Positions 43,868 through 52,747 of a stretch of DNA of 64,000 nucleotides are shown here, piece by piece. Under the pieces are notes generated by a model. That model was not told the DNA's origin, did not search any database, and was given only the letters and a program-made list of their open reading frames with translations. The DNA is from Clavibacter michiganensis (lineage in GTDB: Bacteria; Actinomycetota; Actinomycetes; Actinomycetales; Microbacteriaceae), in assembly GCF_016907085.1 (NCBI RefSeq), contig NZ_JAFBBJ010000001.1, positions 2,356,001-2,420,000 on the forward strand, in the 5' to 3' direction. A program made the position numbers and the translations under genes. Position 1 is the stretch's first letter. Each line of letters opens with the position of its first letter.

Positions 43868-44725
43868 TCACCGGTACGCGTAGAACCCCTCGCCCGACTC
43901 CACGCCGAGCTTGCCCTGGTCGATGTACTCGCTCTGGAGGTGGGCAGCCCACGCCTGCGCGCCCGGGTCGTCGCTCGCCGCGGCGATGGCGTGGACGGTG
44001 CGGAGGCCGACGACGTCGTAGATCTGGAACGGGCCGAGGGGCGCGCCGGTCGCGATGCGCCAGGTGGTGTCGATGGTCTGCGGATCCGCGACGCCCTTCA
44101 GCAGGAGGCCCGCGGCCGCGTCGAGCAGCGGCACGAGCAGCGAGTTGAGCACGTAGCCGGGCTGCTCCTTCTTCAGCGGGATCGGGACCATGCCGATCTC
44201 CTCCGCGAACGCGACGACCCGGTCGAACACCTCGGGCGACGTGCGCTCGGTGCCCATGATCTCGGCCGTGTTCTGCCGCCACACATGGTTCGCGAAGTGC
44301 AGCGCGAGGAAGCGGTCGGGGCGGCCGGTGGAGTCGGCGATCGCGCTCGGGAGGAGCGTCGACGAGTTGGTGGCGAAGACCGTGCGCTCGGGCGCGGCCT
44401 CGGCGATGCGCCGGTAGACGTCCTGCTTGAGGTCGAGGCGCTCGGGGACCGCCTCGATCACGAGGTCGGCGTCGGCGACGGAGGCGGCGAGGTCGCTCGT
44501 CAGCGTGATCCCCGCGGCGGCCGCCGTCGCGGACTCCCGGGTCTCCTCGCCCGACTCGGACACGAACTGCGCGACGATCGCGTCGAGCCGCCCGCGCGCG
44601 GCCTCGAGCGCGGCGTCGTCCACGTCGTAGCTCGTCACGGTCTTCCCGTGGTTCGCGGCCTGGAACGCGATCTGCGCGCCGAGCACCCCGGCTCCGAGGA
44701 CGGTGACCTTGGTGATGTCGGGCAT
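43868..44725 (-). CDS. 3-hydroxyacyl-CoA dehydrogenase
   Basis: 285 residues, the length of the stand-alone 3-hydroxyacyl-CoA/3-hydroxybutyryl-CoA dehydrogenases. NAD loop VTVLGAGVLGAQIAFQAANHG; PERLDLKQDVYRR; TNSSTLLPSAIA; catalytic His in LALHFANHVW (where many members have HFFNP). The C-terminal domain includes PGYVLNSLLVPLLDAA and VESGEGFYAY. Cytoplasmic. The HFANHVW variant suggests a subfamily whose substrate may not be a standard fatty acyl-CoA. The start at 44725 (MPDITKV) was chosen over the long upstream frame, which is a shadow. Confidence 0.9.
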   Translation of the reverse strand: MPDITKVTVLGAGVLGAQIAFQAANHGKTVTSYDVDDAALEAARGRLDAIVAQFVSESGEETRESATAAAAGITLTSDLAASVADADLVIEAVPERLDLKQDVYRRIAEAAPERTVFATNSSTLLPSAIADSTGRPDRFLALHFANHVWRQNTAEIMGTERTSPEVFDRVVAFAEEIGMVPIPLKKEQPGYVLNSLLVPLLDAAAGLLLKGVADPQTIDTTWRIATGAPLGPFQIYDVVGLRTVHAIAAASDDPGAQAWAAHLQSEYIDQGKLGVESGEGFYAYR

Positions 44726-44880
44726 GGCGGACTCCTTCGTCGGCGGACGCGCAGGCGGCGGGCGGGTCCCGTGCCGGGCGTCCTCGCCAGCGAACCACCG
44801 GGTGCGGCGAGTGACCGGATCCGTGCGGCCAGCGGACAGGGGCCCAGGCCGACGACGTGCGCGTCCGGCGGGTGTGCCGC

Positions 44881-45918
44881 TCAGCGCCCTCCGCTGCTCG
44901 CGCGCTGGATGAGCCGGGGCGAGAGCGTCACGGTCTCGTGCACGTGGTCCGCGGGCGAGGTGATCTCCTCCGCCAGCAGCCGCATCGCCCGCCGCCCCAT
45001 CTCCAGGCCCGGCTGGCCGACCGTGGACAGCGGCAGGAGCGTGCTGTCGGCGAAGTGGTTGTCGTCGTAGCCGACGACGGCGATGTCCTCGGGGATCCGG
45101 ATCCCCTCCACGAGGAGCGACTGCACGATGCCCGCGGCGACGGCGTCGGACGCGGAGACGATGCCGTCGGGGCGCGACGCCGGCGCCCTCCCGGCGATCT
45201 CCCGACCCAGCGCGATGCCCGGTTGCACGGTGAGCTTGGGCGTGGTCAGGAGCTCCAGCGTCACGCCGCTCGCCGCCCGGACGGCGCGCGACGCCCCCTC
45301 GAAGCGGTCGCGCACGGCGGTGAGGCTGAGCGGCCCGCCGACGAACACGAGGCGGGTCCGTCCCTGGTCGATGAGGTGCTGCGCCGACAGCTCGCCTCCG
45401 AGCACCTCGTCGACGACCACGCCGCAGCTCTCGCCGTCGACCCCCGGCCAGTTCACGTAGACGATCCGCGAGCCGCGTCGGCGGAGCGTCTGCACCTCGT
45501 CGAGCGGCCCGTCGAACGGGGCGAGGACGATGCCGGCAGCCCGCGCCTGCTCGAAGAGCTCGAGGTGCGCGGTCTGCTTGCCGAGGTCGACGTCGGAGTT
45601 CGCGAGCAGCACGCGGCGGCCGATCGAGTCGGCCTCCTGCTCGATGCCGCGGGAGATGTCGAGGAAGTAGGAGTTGCCGAGGTCGACCGCGATGAAGCCG
45701 ATCGCCGTCCCCCGGCCGGCCGCCAGGTTGCGTGCCGTGCTGTTGGGCACGAACCCGAGCGTGGAGATCGCGTCGAGCACGCGGTCGCGGGTGCTGGCCC
45801 GGACGGCCGCCGGGCTGTTGAGCACGTTCGACACCGTCCCGATGGACACGCCCGCGAGCTTGGCCACGTCCGACATGAGCGGCGCCCGGCGCGGAGGTGT
45901 CGAGGAGGAGACCGTCAT
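44881..45918 (-). CDS. LacI-family regulator of the glycoside regulon
   Basis: 345 residues. HTH at about 14-40 (LMSDVAKLAGVSIGTVSNVLNSPAA) and a sugar-sensing domain (GFIAVDLGNSYFLDISRGIEQEA; VVGYDDNHFADSTLLPLSTVGQP). The hinge region FVPNSTARNLAAGRG is standard. It is divergent from the ABC importer operon, whose promoter carries the LacI palindrome TTGAAGCGCTTCAA. The same or near-identical palindrome lies at two more promoters near 55.5 kb, so this is the likely repressor of importer, GH78, GH30 and GH3 (inference from the shared site). The inducer may be rhamnose or a rhamnoside. Confidence 0.92.
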   Translation of the reverse strand: MTVSSSTPPRRAPLMSDVAKLAGVSIGTVSNVLNSPAAVRASTRDRVLDAISTLGFVPNSTARNLAAGRGTAIGFIAVDLGNSYFLDISRGIEQEADSIGRRVLLANSDVDLGKQTAHLELFEQARAAGIVLAPFDGPLDEVQTLRRRGSRIVYVNWPGVDGESCGVVVDEVLGGELSAQHLIDQGRTRLVFVGGPLSLTAVRDRFEGASRAVRAASGVTLELLTTPKLTVQPGIALGREIAGRAPASRPDGIVSASDAVAAGIVQSLLVEGIRIPEDIAVVGYDDNHFADSTLLPLSTVGQPGLEMGRRAMRLLAEEITSPADHVHETVTLSPRLIQRASSGGR

Positions 45919-45957
45919 GGTGCTGCCGAGCGTACCTCGCCGTGACCGGATCGGAAC

Positions 45958-46000
45958 TTGACAGAGCCGCGTCGCCGTGACTTACTTTGAAGCGCTTCAA
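45958..46000 (+). promoter_or_regulatory. Promoter and LacI operator of the importer-GH78 operon
   Basis: TTGACA at 45958-45963 is a perfect -35. A -10 such as TACTTT (45983-45988) overlaps the edge of a perfect 14-base palindrome TTGAAGCGCTTCAA (45987-46000). A bound repressor would cover the -10 and start site. Confidence 0.75.
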
Positions 46001-46030
46001 CTTCTGGAGCGCCCAGCCATTCAAGGAGGA

Positions 46031-47314
46031 ATGTTGCTCAAGTCAGCTCGTCGGGCTGCTGCGGTCACCGCAGCGGGCGTGACCATCTTGGCCTTGTCCG
46101 CGTGCGCCGGCGGCGGAGGGGGCGCCGCTCCCACGGAGTTCACCGTCCTCGGCAACGTCGAGAACGAGGTCGTCCCTAAAACCCTTCAGACGCTCGCCGA
46201 GGGTGCGTGCAAGACCCAGCAGGCGGCCATGCCGCTCAAGGTCGACACCGTGCCGCAGACGAACCTCAACCAGCAGGTCCAGCTCCTCGCCGGCCAGGGC
46301 GGGCTCCCCGTCATGTACGCCGTCGACACCAGCGAGCTCACCCTCCAGCTGAAGGAGGCCGGCAGCGGCGCCGACTTCAGTACCCTCTTCGACGACCTGG
46401 GTGTCTCCGACAAGATCGAGCCCGCGGCGCGATCCACCGTCGAGTCCCTCTACGACGGCGACTTCGTGGTGCTGCCGACCGAGTACAACATCGAGGGCGT
46501 CTGGTACAACAAGGCCCAGTTCCAGGAGAAGGGCATCGCGGTCCCCGAGACGTGGGACGACCTGAAGGCCGCTGCCGCGACCTTCGAGTCCGACGGCGTC
46601 GTGCCGTTCTCCGCCAGCGGCGAGCAGGGTTGGCCCCTCACCCGCCTCATCGGCAACTACATCGAGCGCGACCTCGGCCCCGATGCGCTGCAGAAGGTCA
46701 AGGACGGTGACGCGAAGCTCACCGATCCCGAGTACGTCGCCGCCGCTCAGGAGGTCGCCGACCTCGGTGCCGCCGGCTACTTCGGCGAGGGCGTCGGATC
46801 CATCGACTACGACACCTCTCTCAACCAGTTCCTCAACGGCAGCTCGCCCATGATCTACATGGGCAGCTGGTTGCTGAGCAACATCGCCGATCCGGAGGCC
46901 AACAAGGTCGGCGAGGAGAACATCGGCTTCCTGCCGTTCCCCGACGTCGACGGCGGCGCCGGCGACAGCAGCCAGCTCGTCGCCAACGTGGGCCTGCCCT
47001 TCACCATCAACGAGTCGGCGCTGAACGACGACAGCCGCGCCTGGGTGAAGTGCATCACCGAGAACTACGGCACGGTCGCCCTGCAGGACAGCAGCCGCAT
47101 CTCCGGGTTCACGGTCGACGGCGACGTCCCCACGTCGCCGCTGACCACCGAGGTCCGCGACCTCATCTCCTCCACGGACACCACCGTCCCGTGGTTCGAG
47201 GCGTACTTCTCCGCGCAGGCGACCACGACCTCGCAGCAGAACGCCGCGCAGCTCGTGACCGGCGCCATCACGGCGGAGCAGTTCATGACGCTGGTCCAGG
47301 GCGACCTGGACTGA
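46031..47314 (+). CDS. ABC glycoside importer, lipoprotein solute-binding protein
   Basis: 427 residues, family 1 solute-binding protein. Signal and lipobox: MLLKSARRAAAV, then TILALSACAGGGGG with Cys near 25. Body: FTVLGNVENEVVPKTLQTLA, VLPTEYNIEGVWYNKAQF and the ligand-cleft tryptophan GSWLLSNIAD. AAGGAGG ends one base before the ATG at 46031, unusually close; the TTG at 46034 would give a better spacing, so the true start is one or the other. It is first in an operon with two permeases and a GH78 rhamnosidase, and the operator sits directly before it. The ligand is likely a rhamnose-containing glycoside (inference). Confidence 0.9.
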   Translation: MLLKSARRAAAVTAAGVTILALSACAGGGGGAAPTEFTVLGNVENEVVPKTLQTLAEGACKTQQAAMPLKVDTVPQTNLNQQVQLLAGQGGLPVMYAVDTSELTLQLKEAGSGADFSTLFDDLGVSDKIEPAARSTVESLYDGDFVVLPTEYNIEGVWYNKAQFQEKGIAVPETWDDLKAAAATFESDGVVPFSASGEQGWPLTRLIGNYIERDLGPDALQKVKDGDAKLTDPEYVAAAQEVADLGAAGYFGEGVGSIDYDTSLNQFLNGSSPMIYMGSWLLSNIADPEANKVGEENIGFLPFPDVDGGAGDSSQLVANVGLPFTINESALNDDSRAWVKCITENYGTVALQDSSRISGFTVDGDVPTSPLTTEVRDLISSTDTTVPWFEAYFSAQATTTSQQNAAQLVTGAITAEQFMTLVQGDLD

Positions 47315-47323
47315 TCGACCCGG

Positions 47324-47354
47324 GCGCGGCTCACGGCACCGCCGTGAGCCGCGC
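47324..47354 (+). other. Hairpin between binding-protein and permease genes
   Basis: A perfect 14-bp stem (GCGCGGCTCACGGC with GCCGTGAGCCGCGC) and 3-base loop lie 9 bases after the binding-protein stop and 32 before the permease. This is the place where partial terminators or 3' stabilisers raise binding protein over permease levels. Confidence 0.75.
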
Positions 47355-47386
47355 CTCCACGCGCACATCCGCACAGAAGGCAGCCC

Positions 47387-48271
47387 ATGAACCCCCTCCT
47401 CGGAGACCGGCGATCGACCCTGATCCTCGTCGGACCCGCCCTGCTGATCTACAGCGTGGTGATGCTCGTCCCGATCATCGTCTCGATCGGGTACACCTTC
47501 ACCTCCGGCAACGCCATCATCGGCTTCCAGTTCTCCGGCATCGAGAACTACGCCGAGCTCCTCTCCGACACCCGGGTCAGGGACGCCCTCCTGCTGACCA
47601 TCCGGTACGCGATCGTGATGACCGTCCTCCAGGTCGGCTTCGGGTACCTCCTCGCGCTCACGTACGTGTTCGTCCTCCGCAGGTGGTCGAGCTCGGTGCG
47701 CACGCTCGTGTTCTTCCCCGTCGTCCTGCCCACGGTCGCGGTCGCGCTGCTCTTCCAGCAGATGTTCGCCATCGCCCCGCAGAACGGCCTCGTCAACACG
47801 TTCCTCAACGCCATCGGCCTGTCGTCCACCGACTGGTTCGGGGACGGGGGCACCGCGTTCCTCGTGATCATCGTCATGGACGTCTGGCGCTCGATGGGCT
47901 TCTACGGCGTGCTCCTCTACGCGGGCCTCCTCGACATCCCGGACGAGATCTTCGAGTCCGCGCGCCTCGACGGCGCCTCCGGCTTCGGCCTCGTCCGGCG
48001 CATCGTCCTGCCGCTCTCGCTGCCCGTGCTGATCTCCTCGCTGATCTTCTCCATCAACGGGACGCTGAAGGTCTTCGACAGCATCCTCGCGCTGACCAAC
48101 GGCGGCCCCGGCACCTCGACCAGCCCGCTGACGATCTACATGTTCGACACCGCCTTCCGCTACGGGCAGTACGGCTACGGATCGACGGTCGCCTTCCTCC
48201 TCACGATCGTCTCGCTCGCCGTGACGGTCGTCATCTTCCGCGCCAACCGACGCGACACCACGAAGGGCTGA
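47387..48271 (+). CDS. ABC glycoside importer permease 1
   Basis: 294 residues with six helices; TM1 is STLILVGPALLIYSVVMLV. EAA loop ESARLDGASGFGLVRRIVLPL contacts the ATPase. It begins 73 bases after the binding-protein gene, beyond a strong hairpin, and is 3 bases from the next permease. It forms the translocation pore with that partner. Confidence 0.93.
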   Translation: MNPLLGDRRSTLILVGPALLIYSVVMLVPIIVSIGYTFTSGNAIIGFQFSGIENYAELLSDTRVRDALLLTIRYAIVMTVLQVGFGYLLALTYVFVLRRWSSSVRTLVFFPVVLPTVAVALLFQQMFAIAPQNGLVNTFLNAIGLSSTDWFGDGGTAFLVIIVMDVWRSMGFYGVLLYAGLLDIPDEIFESARLDGASGFGLVRRIVLPLSLPVLISSLIFSINGTLKVFDSILALTNGGPGTSTSPLTIYMFDTAFRYGQYGYGSTVAFLLTIVSLAVTVVIFRANRRDTTKG

Positions 48272-48274
48272 CCG

Positions 48275-49177
48275 ATGACCACCACCGCACAGCCGCGCAT
48301 CGACGCACCCCGTCCCGCCACCCGTCCCAGCCGCCGACCTGTGTCGCCGCGGCGGGTGCTCGGCCGCATCGTCAGCGGCGCCCTCGTCGCCTTCCTGCTC
48401 GTCATCGTCGTCGGACCGCTGATCTGGATGGTCCTCGGCTCCTTTAAGACCCAGACCGAGTTCCTCGAGAACCCCGTCTGGATGCTGCCGCAGCAATGGA
48501 ACTTCGACAACTACGTCTTCGCCTGGACGACGGGCAACTTCGCGCAGTACGCGTTCAACTCCGTCGTCACGGTGATCCCGTCGCTCTTCCTCGTCCTGCT
48601 CCTCGGCTCGATGGCCGGGTTCGCGCTGGAGGTGCTGGTCTGGAAGGGCCGCGGCGCCATCCTGCTCACCTTCCTCGCCGGGATCATGGTGCCCACGCAG
48701 ATGATCCTGCTGCCGCTGTTCGCCGCGTACTTCCGCACCGGGCTCACGGGAACTCTCTGGCCGCTGATCATCACCTACACCGCGACGAGTCTGCCGCTCA
48801 CCGTGTTCCTGATGGCGACCTTCTTCCGCGCCGTCCCGCGCGAGGTGTTCGAGGCCGCGACCCTCGACGGGGCGAGCATCATCCGCTCGTTCTTCCTGGT
48901 CGGCCTGCCCATGGTGCGGAACGCCCTCTTCACGGTCGGGCTCGTGCAGTTCTTCATGCTCTGGAACGACCTCCTCATCGCCCTCACCTTCACCAACTCC
49001 GGCTCCCTGCGCACCCTGCAGGTCGGCCTCCTCAACTTCACCGGCCAGTTCGGCTCGGTGCAGTACGGCCCGCTCTTCGCGGCCATCTGCCTCAACGTGA
49101 TCGGAATCCTCGTGATCTACCTCTTCCTCAACAAGCAGGTCCAGAAGGGCCTGACCGCCGGCGCGGTCAAGGGCTGA
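48275..49177 (+). CDS. ABC glycoside importer permease 2
   Basis: 300 residues. A basic 25-residue start (PRPATRPSRRPVSPRRV) precedes six helices, with EAA loop EAATLDGASIIRSFFLVGLPM. Only 3 bases separate it from both flanking genes, so the operon is tight. No ATPase is encoded. Confidence 0.93.
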   Translation: MTTTAQPRIDAPRPATRPSRRPVSPRRVLGRIVSGALVAFLLVIVVGPLIWMVLGSFKTQTEFLENPVWMLPQQWNFDNYVFAWTTGNFAQYAFNSVVTVIPSLFLVLLLGSMAGFALEVLVWKGRGAILLTFLAGIMVPTQMILLPLFAAYFRTGLTGTLWPLIITYTATSLPLTVFLMATFFRAVPREVFEAATLDGASIIRSFFLVGLPMVRNALFTVGLVQFFMLWNDLLIALTFTNSGSLRTLQVGLLNFTGQFGSVQYGPLFAAICLNVIGILVIYLFLNKQVQKGLTAGAVKG

Positions 49178-49180
49178 GGC

Positions 49181-51772
49181 ATGGCGCACATCGACGGGCC
49201 CATCCGCATCGAGCACCTCCGGGAACCGCTCGGAGTCGGCACCCCGGCACCCCGCCTGAGCTGGCGCACCGCCGCGCCCGACGGCTGGCGACAGGCCGCC
49301 TACGAGATCGAGCTCCGCCGCGGCACCGACGAACCCCTGACCGCAGTCGTCCGCTCGGCCGACCAGGTCCTCGTGCCCTGGCCGTTCCCGGCGCTGGCCA
49401 GCCGCGATCGGGTCGACCTGCGGATCCGGCTCCACGGCGAGGACAGCACGACGGGGGAGTGGAGCGCACCGACGGCCCTCGAGACCGGGCTCCTCCAGCC
49501 GTCCGACTGGTCGGCCGCTCCCGTCGGCGGCAGCTGGCCGGAGGGGGCCGGCACCGACCGCCGCCCGTCACGCGTGCGCCGGCGCTTCCACGTGGACGCC
49601 CCCATCGCCTCCGCCCGCCTCCACGCCACCGCCCACGGCGTCTTCGAGGCCGAGATCAACGGCACACGCGTCGGCGACGACGTCCTCGCGCCCGGCTGGA
49701 CCTCCTACGGATCACGTCTGCGCTACCGCACCTACGACGTCACCGACCTCGTGGCCGAGGGCGACAACATGATCGGTGCCTGGCTGGGCGACGGCTGGTA
49801 CCGGGGCCGGCTCGGCTTCAACGGCGGCTACCACGACCTCTACGGCACCGACCTCTCGTTCATCGGACAGCTCGAGATCACCCTCACCGACGGCACCATC
49901 CAGCGCATCGCGACCGACGCCGACTGGGAGGCCGGCCCGAGCCCCATCACCTTCAGCGGCCTCTACGACGGGGAGCGCTACGACCAGCGCCTCGACGACC
50001 TCGCGTGGTCGACGCCCGCATCTGCCGGCAGGGAATGGGCGCCTGTAGCCGTCGGCGCGCGTGACCCCGGGACCCTCGTCGCGACGGAGCAGCCGCCCGT
50101 GCGCCGCATCGAGAAACTCGCCCCCGTGGACGTGCGCCGCACTGCATCCGGCGCGCTGCTCCTCGACTTCGGCCAGAACCTCGTCGGACGTCTCCGCCTC
50201 ACGGTCGACGGCCCGGCCGGGCACGTCGTCACCCTCCGACACGCGGAGGTCATCCAGGATGGCGAGCTCTACCGCCGCACGCTGCGCATCGCGGCCGCCG
50301 AGGACAGCATCACCCTTGCCGGCACCGGCTCCGTGACCTGGGAGCCGCGCTTCACCATCCACGGGTTCCGCTACGCCGAGATCACCGGGGCGCCGAACGG
50401 CTTCGACGCCTCCACCGTGACCGCCCTCGTCTGCCACACCGACATGGAGCGCACCGGCTGGTTCGCGTCCTCCGACCCGGAGCTCGACCGCCTGCACGAG
50501 AACGTCCTCTGGAGCACGCGCGGCAACTTCGTCGACATCCCCACCGACTGCCCCCAGCGCGACGAGCGGCTCGGCTGGACCGGCGACATCCAGGTCTTCG
50601 CCCCGACGGCCTCCTTCCTCTACGACTGCTCCGGCATGCTCGGATCCTGGCTCCAGGACCTCGCCATCGAGCAGCTCCCCGACGGCACCGTCCCGTGGTT
50701 CATCCCGCGCATCCCAGGCGGACCCTCGTGGGAGCCCATCAAGCCCGGCGCCGTCTGGGGAGACGCCGCCGTCCTCACCCCCTGGGTCCTGTACGAGCGC
50801 TTCGGCGACACCGGCGTCCTCGCACAGCAGTACCCGTCCGCGAAGGCATGGGTCGACCTCATCGTCTCCCTGGCCGGCCCCGACCGGCTCTGGGACGAGG
50901 GCTTCCAACTCGGCGACTGGTTGGATCCGGCCGCGCCGCCCGAGGACCCGGCTGACGCCTCCACGGACCGCTACCTCGTGGCCACCGCGTACCTCGCGCA
51001 GTCGACGCTGCACCTCGCCCGTACCGCCGAGGTCCTCGGGCTCGACGACGACGCGGCGCACTACGCCCGCGTCGCCGATGAGGTGCGCGATGCGTTCCGG
51101 CGCGCGTACGTCCTGCCCGACGGGACCATGACGAGCGACGCGCAGACCGCGTACTCCCTCGCCATCGAGTTCGGCCTGGTCACGGGCGATGCCGCCGAGC
51201 GTGCGGGGGACCGGCTCGCCGAGCTCGTCCGCGAGGCCGGCAACCGCATTGCCACCGGCTTCGCCGGCACACCCCTCGTGACCGGCGCCCTCACCTCGAC
51301 CGGCCACGCGGACGCGGCGTACGACCTCCTGCTCGAGCGCTCCTGCCCGTCCTGGCTCTACACGGTCGGCATGGGCGGCACCACCATCTGGGAGCGCTGG
51401 GACAGCATGCTGCCCGACGGCACCGTGAACCCCGGCGAGATGACGAGCTTCAACCACTACGCCCTCGGCGCCGTCGCCGACTGGATGCACGGCACCATCG
51501 CCGGGCTCGCCCCGGCCGAACCGGGTTGGCGACGCATCCGCTTCGCGCCGCGGCCCGGCGGCGGGCTCCGCCACGCGAGCGCCCGGCACCTCTCGCCGTA
51601 CGGATCGGCGTCGTCCTCCTGGAGGATCGTCGGCACCACCATGCACCTCACCGTGACGCTACCCATCGGCACCAGCGGGGACGTCCTGCTGCCCGACGGG
51701 TCGACCCACATCGTCGGCCCCGGAGAGCACGTGTTCACCGCGGCCGTGGCGGAGGCCCTCGTCACCGCGTGA
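49181..51772 (+). CDS. Alpha-L-rhamnosidase, GH78
   Basis: 863 residues, no signal peptide, so it cleaves rhamnosides after import. Order of parts: N-terminal beta-domains (IRIEHLREPLGVGTPAPRLSW; the carbohydrate-binding region with YDVTDLVAEGDNMIG and LGDGWYRGRLGF), then the alpha/alpha barrel with proposed acid Glu at about 462 in DCPQRDERLGWTGD and base Glu at about 738 in TTIWERWDSM, then a C-terminal beta-domain. All conserved residues are present. It is last in the importer operon under the LacI operator and is followed by a strong hairpin. It releases L-rhamnose, matching the rhamnose operon 7 kb downstream. Confidence 0.95.
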   Translation: MAHIDGPIRIEHLREPLGVGTPAPRLSWRTAAPDGWRQAAYEIELRRGTDEPLTAVVRSADQVLVPWPFPALASRDRVDLRIRLHGEDSTTGEWSAPTALETGLLQPSDWSAAPVGGSWPEGAGTDRRPSRVRRRFHVDAPIASARLHATAHGVFEAEINGTRVGDDVLAPGWTSYGSRLRYRTYDVTDLVAEGDNMIGAWLGDGWYRGRLGFNGGYHDLYGTDLSFIGQLEITLTDGTIQRIATDADWEAGPSPITFSGLYDGERYDQRLDDLAWSTPASAGREWAPVAVGARDPGTLVATEQPPVRRIEKLAPVDVRRTASGALLLDFGQNLVGRLRLTVDGPAGHVVTLRHAEVIQDGELYRRTLRIAAAEDSITLAGTGSVTWEPRFTIHGFRYAEITGAPNGFDASTVTALVCHTDMERTGWFASSDPELDRLHENVLWSTRGNFVDIPTDCPQRDERLGWTGDIQVFAPTASFLYDCSGMLGSWLQDLAIEQLPDGTVPWFIPRIPGGPSWEPIKPGAVWGDAAVLTPWVLYERFGDTGVLAQQYPSAKAWVDLIVSLAGPDRLWDEGFQLGDWLDPAAPPEDPADASTDRYLVATAYLAQSTLHLARTAEVLGLDDDAAHYARVADEVRDAFRRAYVLPDGTMTSDAQTAYSLAIEFGLVTGDAAERAGDRLAELVREAGNRIATGFAGTPLVTGALTSTGHADAAYDLLLERSCPSWLYTVGMGGTTIWERWDSMLPDGTVNPGEMTSFNHYALGAVADWMHGTIAGLAPAEPGWRRIRFAPRPGGGLRHASARHLSPYGSASSSWRIVGTTMHLTVTLPIGTSGDVLLPDGSTHIVGPGEHVFTAAVAEALVTA

Positions 51773-51805
51773 ACGAGGGCCGGTGCTCCCAGCGCCGGCC
51801 CTCGT
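51773..51805 (+). terminator. Terminator of the importer-GH78 operon
   Basis: A 15-bp stem (ACGAGGGCCGGTGCT with AGCGCCGGCCCTCGT, one G-U) and 3-base loop begin right after the GH78 stop and lie between converging genes. Confidence 0.88.
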
Positions 51806-51847
51806 CGCGGAGGCGATTCCTGGGGGCGCCTCCTGACGACTCAGCTC

Positions 51848-52705
51848 TCAGGCAGACCGCTGCTCGAAGCGGATGAGGTCGATGACCGCGCTGAACTCGG
51901 GCACCCCGTCGGCGGCGACCGGCCAGTCCGCCAGATCCACCTCACCGCTCGCCCAGGACCCCACCGTGACGACCAGCTGCACGAAGAACGGCTGATCGAA
52001 CGGCCAGCCCCCCGCGGCGCGCGGATCCGTGGGCGTGGCGGAGTGGTACACCTGGCCGTCGATGGCCCAGGTGATCTCCGACGACGACCACTCGAGCGTG
52101 TGCTCGACCCAGCGGCCGGCCAGGGAGTCGAGCGGACCGGTGTAGGTCCCGGAGATGGGCGACGCGCCGGAGTACCCCGGCCCGTGGATCGACCCGAAGG
52201 GGGCGCCGGGGCGGCCCAGGGCGATCTCCGTGGCGTCGATCTCCCCGCACTGCGGCCAGCCGACGGCGTCGATGTCCTCGCCGAACAGGCAGACGCCCAC
52301 CCCGACGCCTGTTCCTGTCGTGAGGTACTGCCGGGTGGTCAGGCGCCCATGCGGTCCCAGGACGCGCTTGCCGCGCGTGGTGATGCTCCCGGCGCGGTAC
52401 GCGAACCCGTTCGTGGGCTCCTTCCGCGCCTTGAGGACGAGGTTCTGCCCGTCCAGCATCACCATCGACGCGTCGTTGTACTGCTGGTCACGGAGGTCGG
52501 TCTGCCCGCCGCCGACGATGGCGCTCCAGGACCCGGCGTCGAGGGCGCCACCGCCGAAGCCGTCCTCCCAGACGGTGACCCAGTCGCCCTCGCCCGCGGC
52601 GCGGGCGGTCTGCACGGGGCCGAGAGCAGCGGTGGCCGCTCCTCCCAGGAGGCCCGCCGTGACCGTCCGACGCGAGATGGCACGAGAGGCCGCTGATCCG
52701 TTCAT
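51848..52705 (-). CDS. Secreted GH16-like beta-glucanase
   Basis: 285 residues. A Tat-type signal (SRAISRRTVTAGLLGGAATAAL) ends near ARAAGEGD, about residue 38. The mature part is a GH16 jelly roll: WEDGFGGGALDAGSWS, and the catalytic motif CGEIDATE with Glu at about 155, Asp at 157 and Glu at 160. The usual motif is GEIDIME; the Cys before it and ATE instead of IME/VE are slight variants. It likely cuts beta-1,3 or mixed-linked glucans outside the cell. It ends against the GH78 terminator and lies downstream of the GH30 gene on the same strand. Confidence 0.85.
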   Translation of the reverse strand: MNGSAASRAISRRTVTAGLLGGAATAALGPVQTARAAGEGDWVTVWEDGFGGGALDAGSWSAIVGGGQTDLRDQQYNDASMVMLDGQNLVLKARKEPTNGFAYRAGSITTRGKRVLGPHGRLTTRQYLTTGTGVGVGVCLFGEDIDAVGWPQCGEIDATEIALGRPGAPFGSIHGPGYSGASPISGTYTGPLDSLAGRWVEHTLEWSSSEITWAIDGQVYHSATPTDPRAAGGWPFDQPFFVQLVVTVGSWASGEVDLADWPVAADGVPEFSAVIDLIRFEQRSA

Positions 52706-52747
52706 GAGAGCTCCGATGTTCGAGGGCGGGAGGGCGAGCAGGGTGGG

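Noticed and set aside
46043..49435. 1130-codon open frame on the minus strand opposite the importer operon
   Set aside because: Composition is Asp/Glu/Arg/His repeats typical of an antisense frame of GC-rich genes; no domain and no ribosome binding site. The plus-strand genes are unmistakable.
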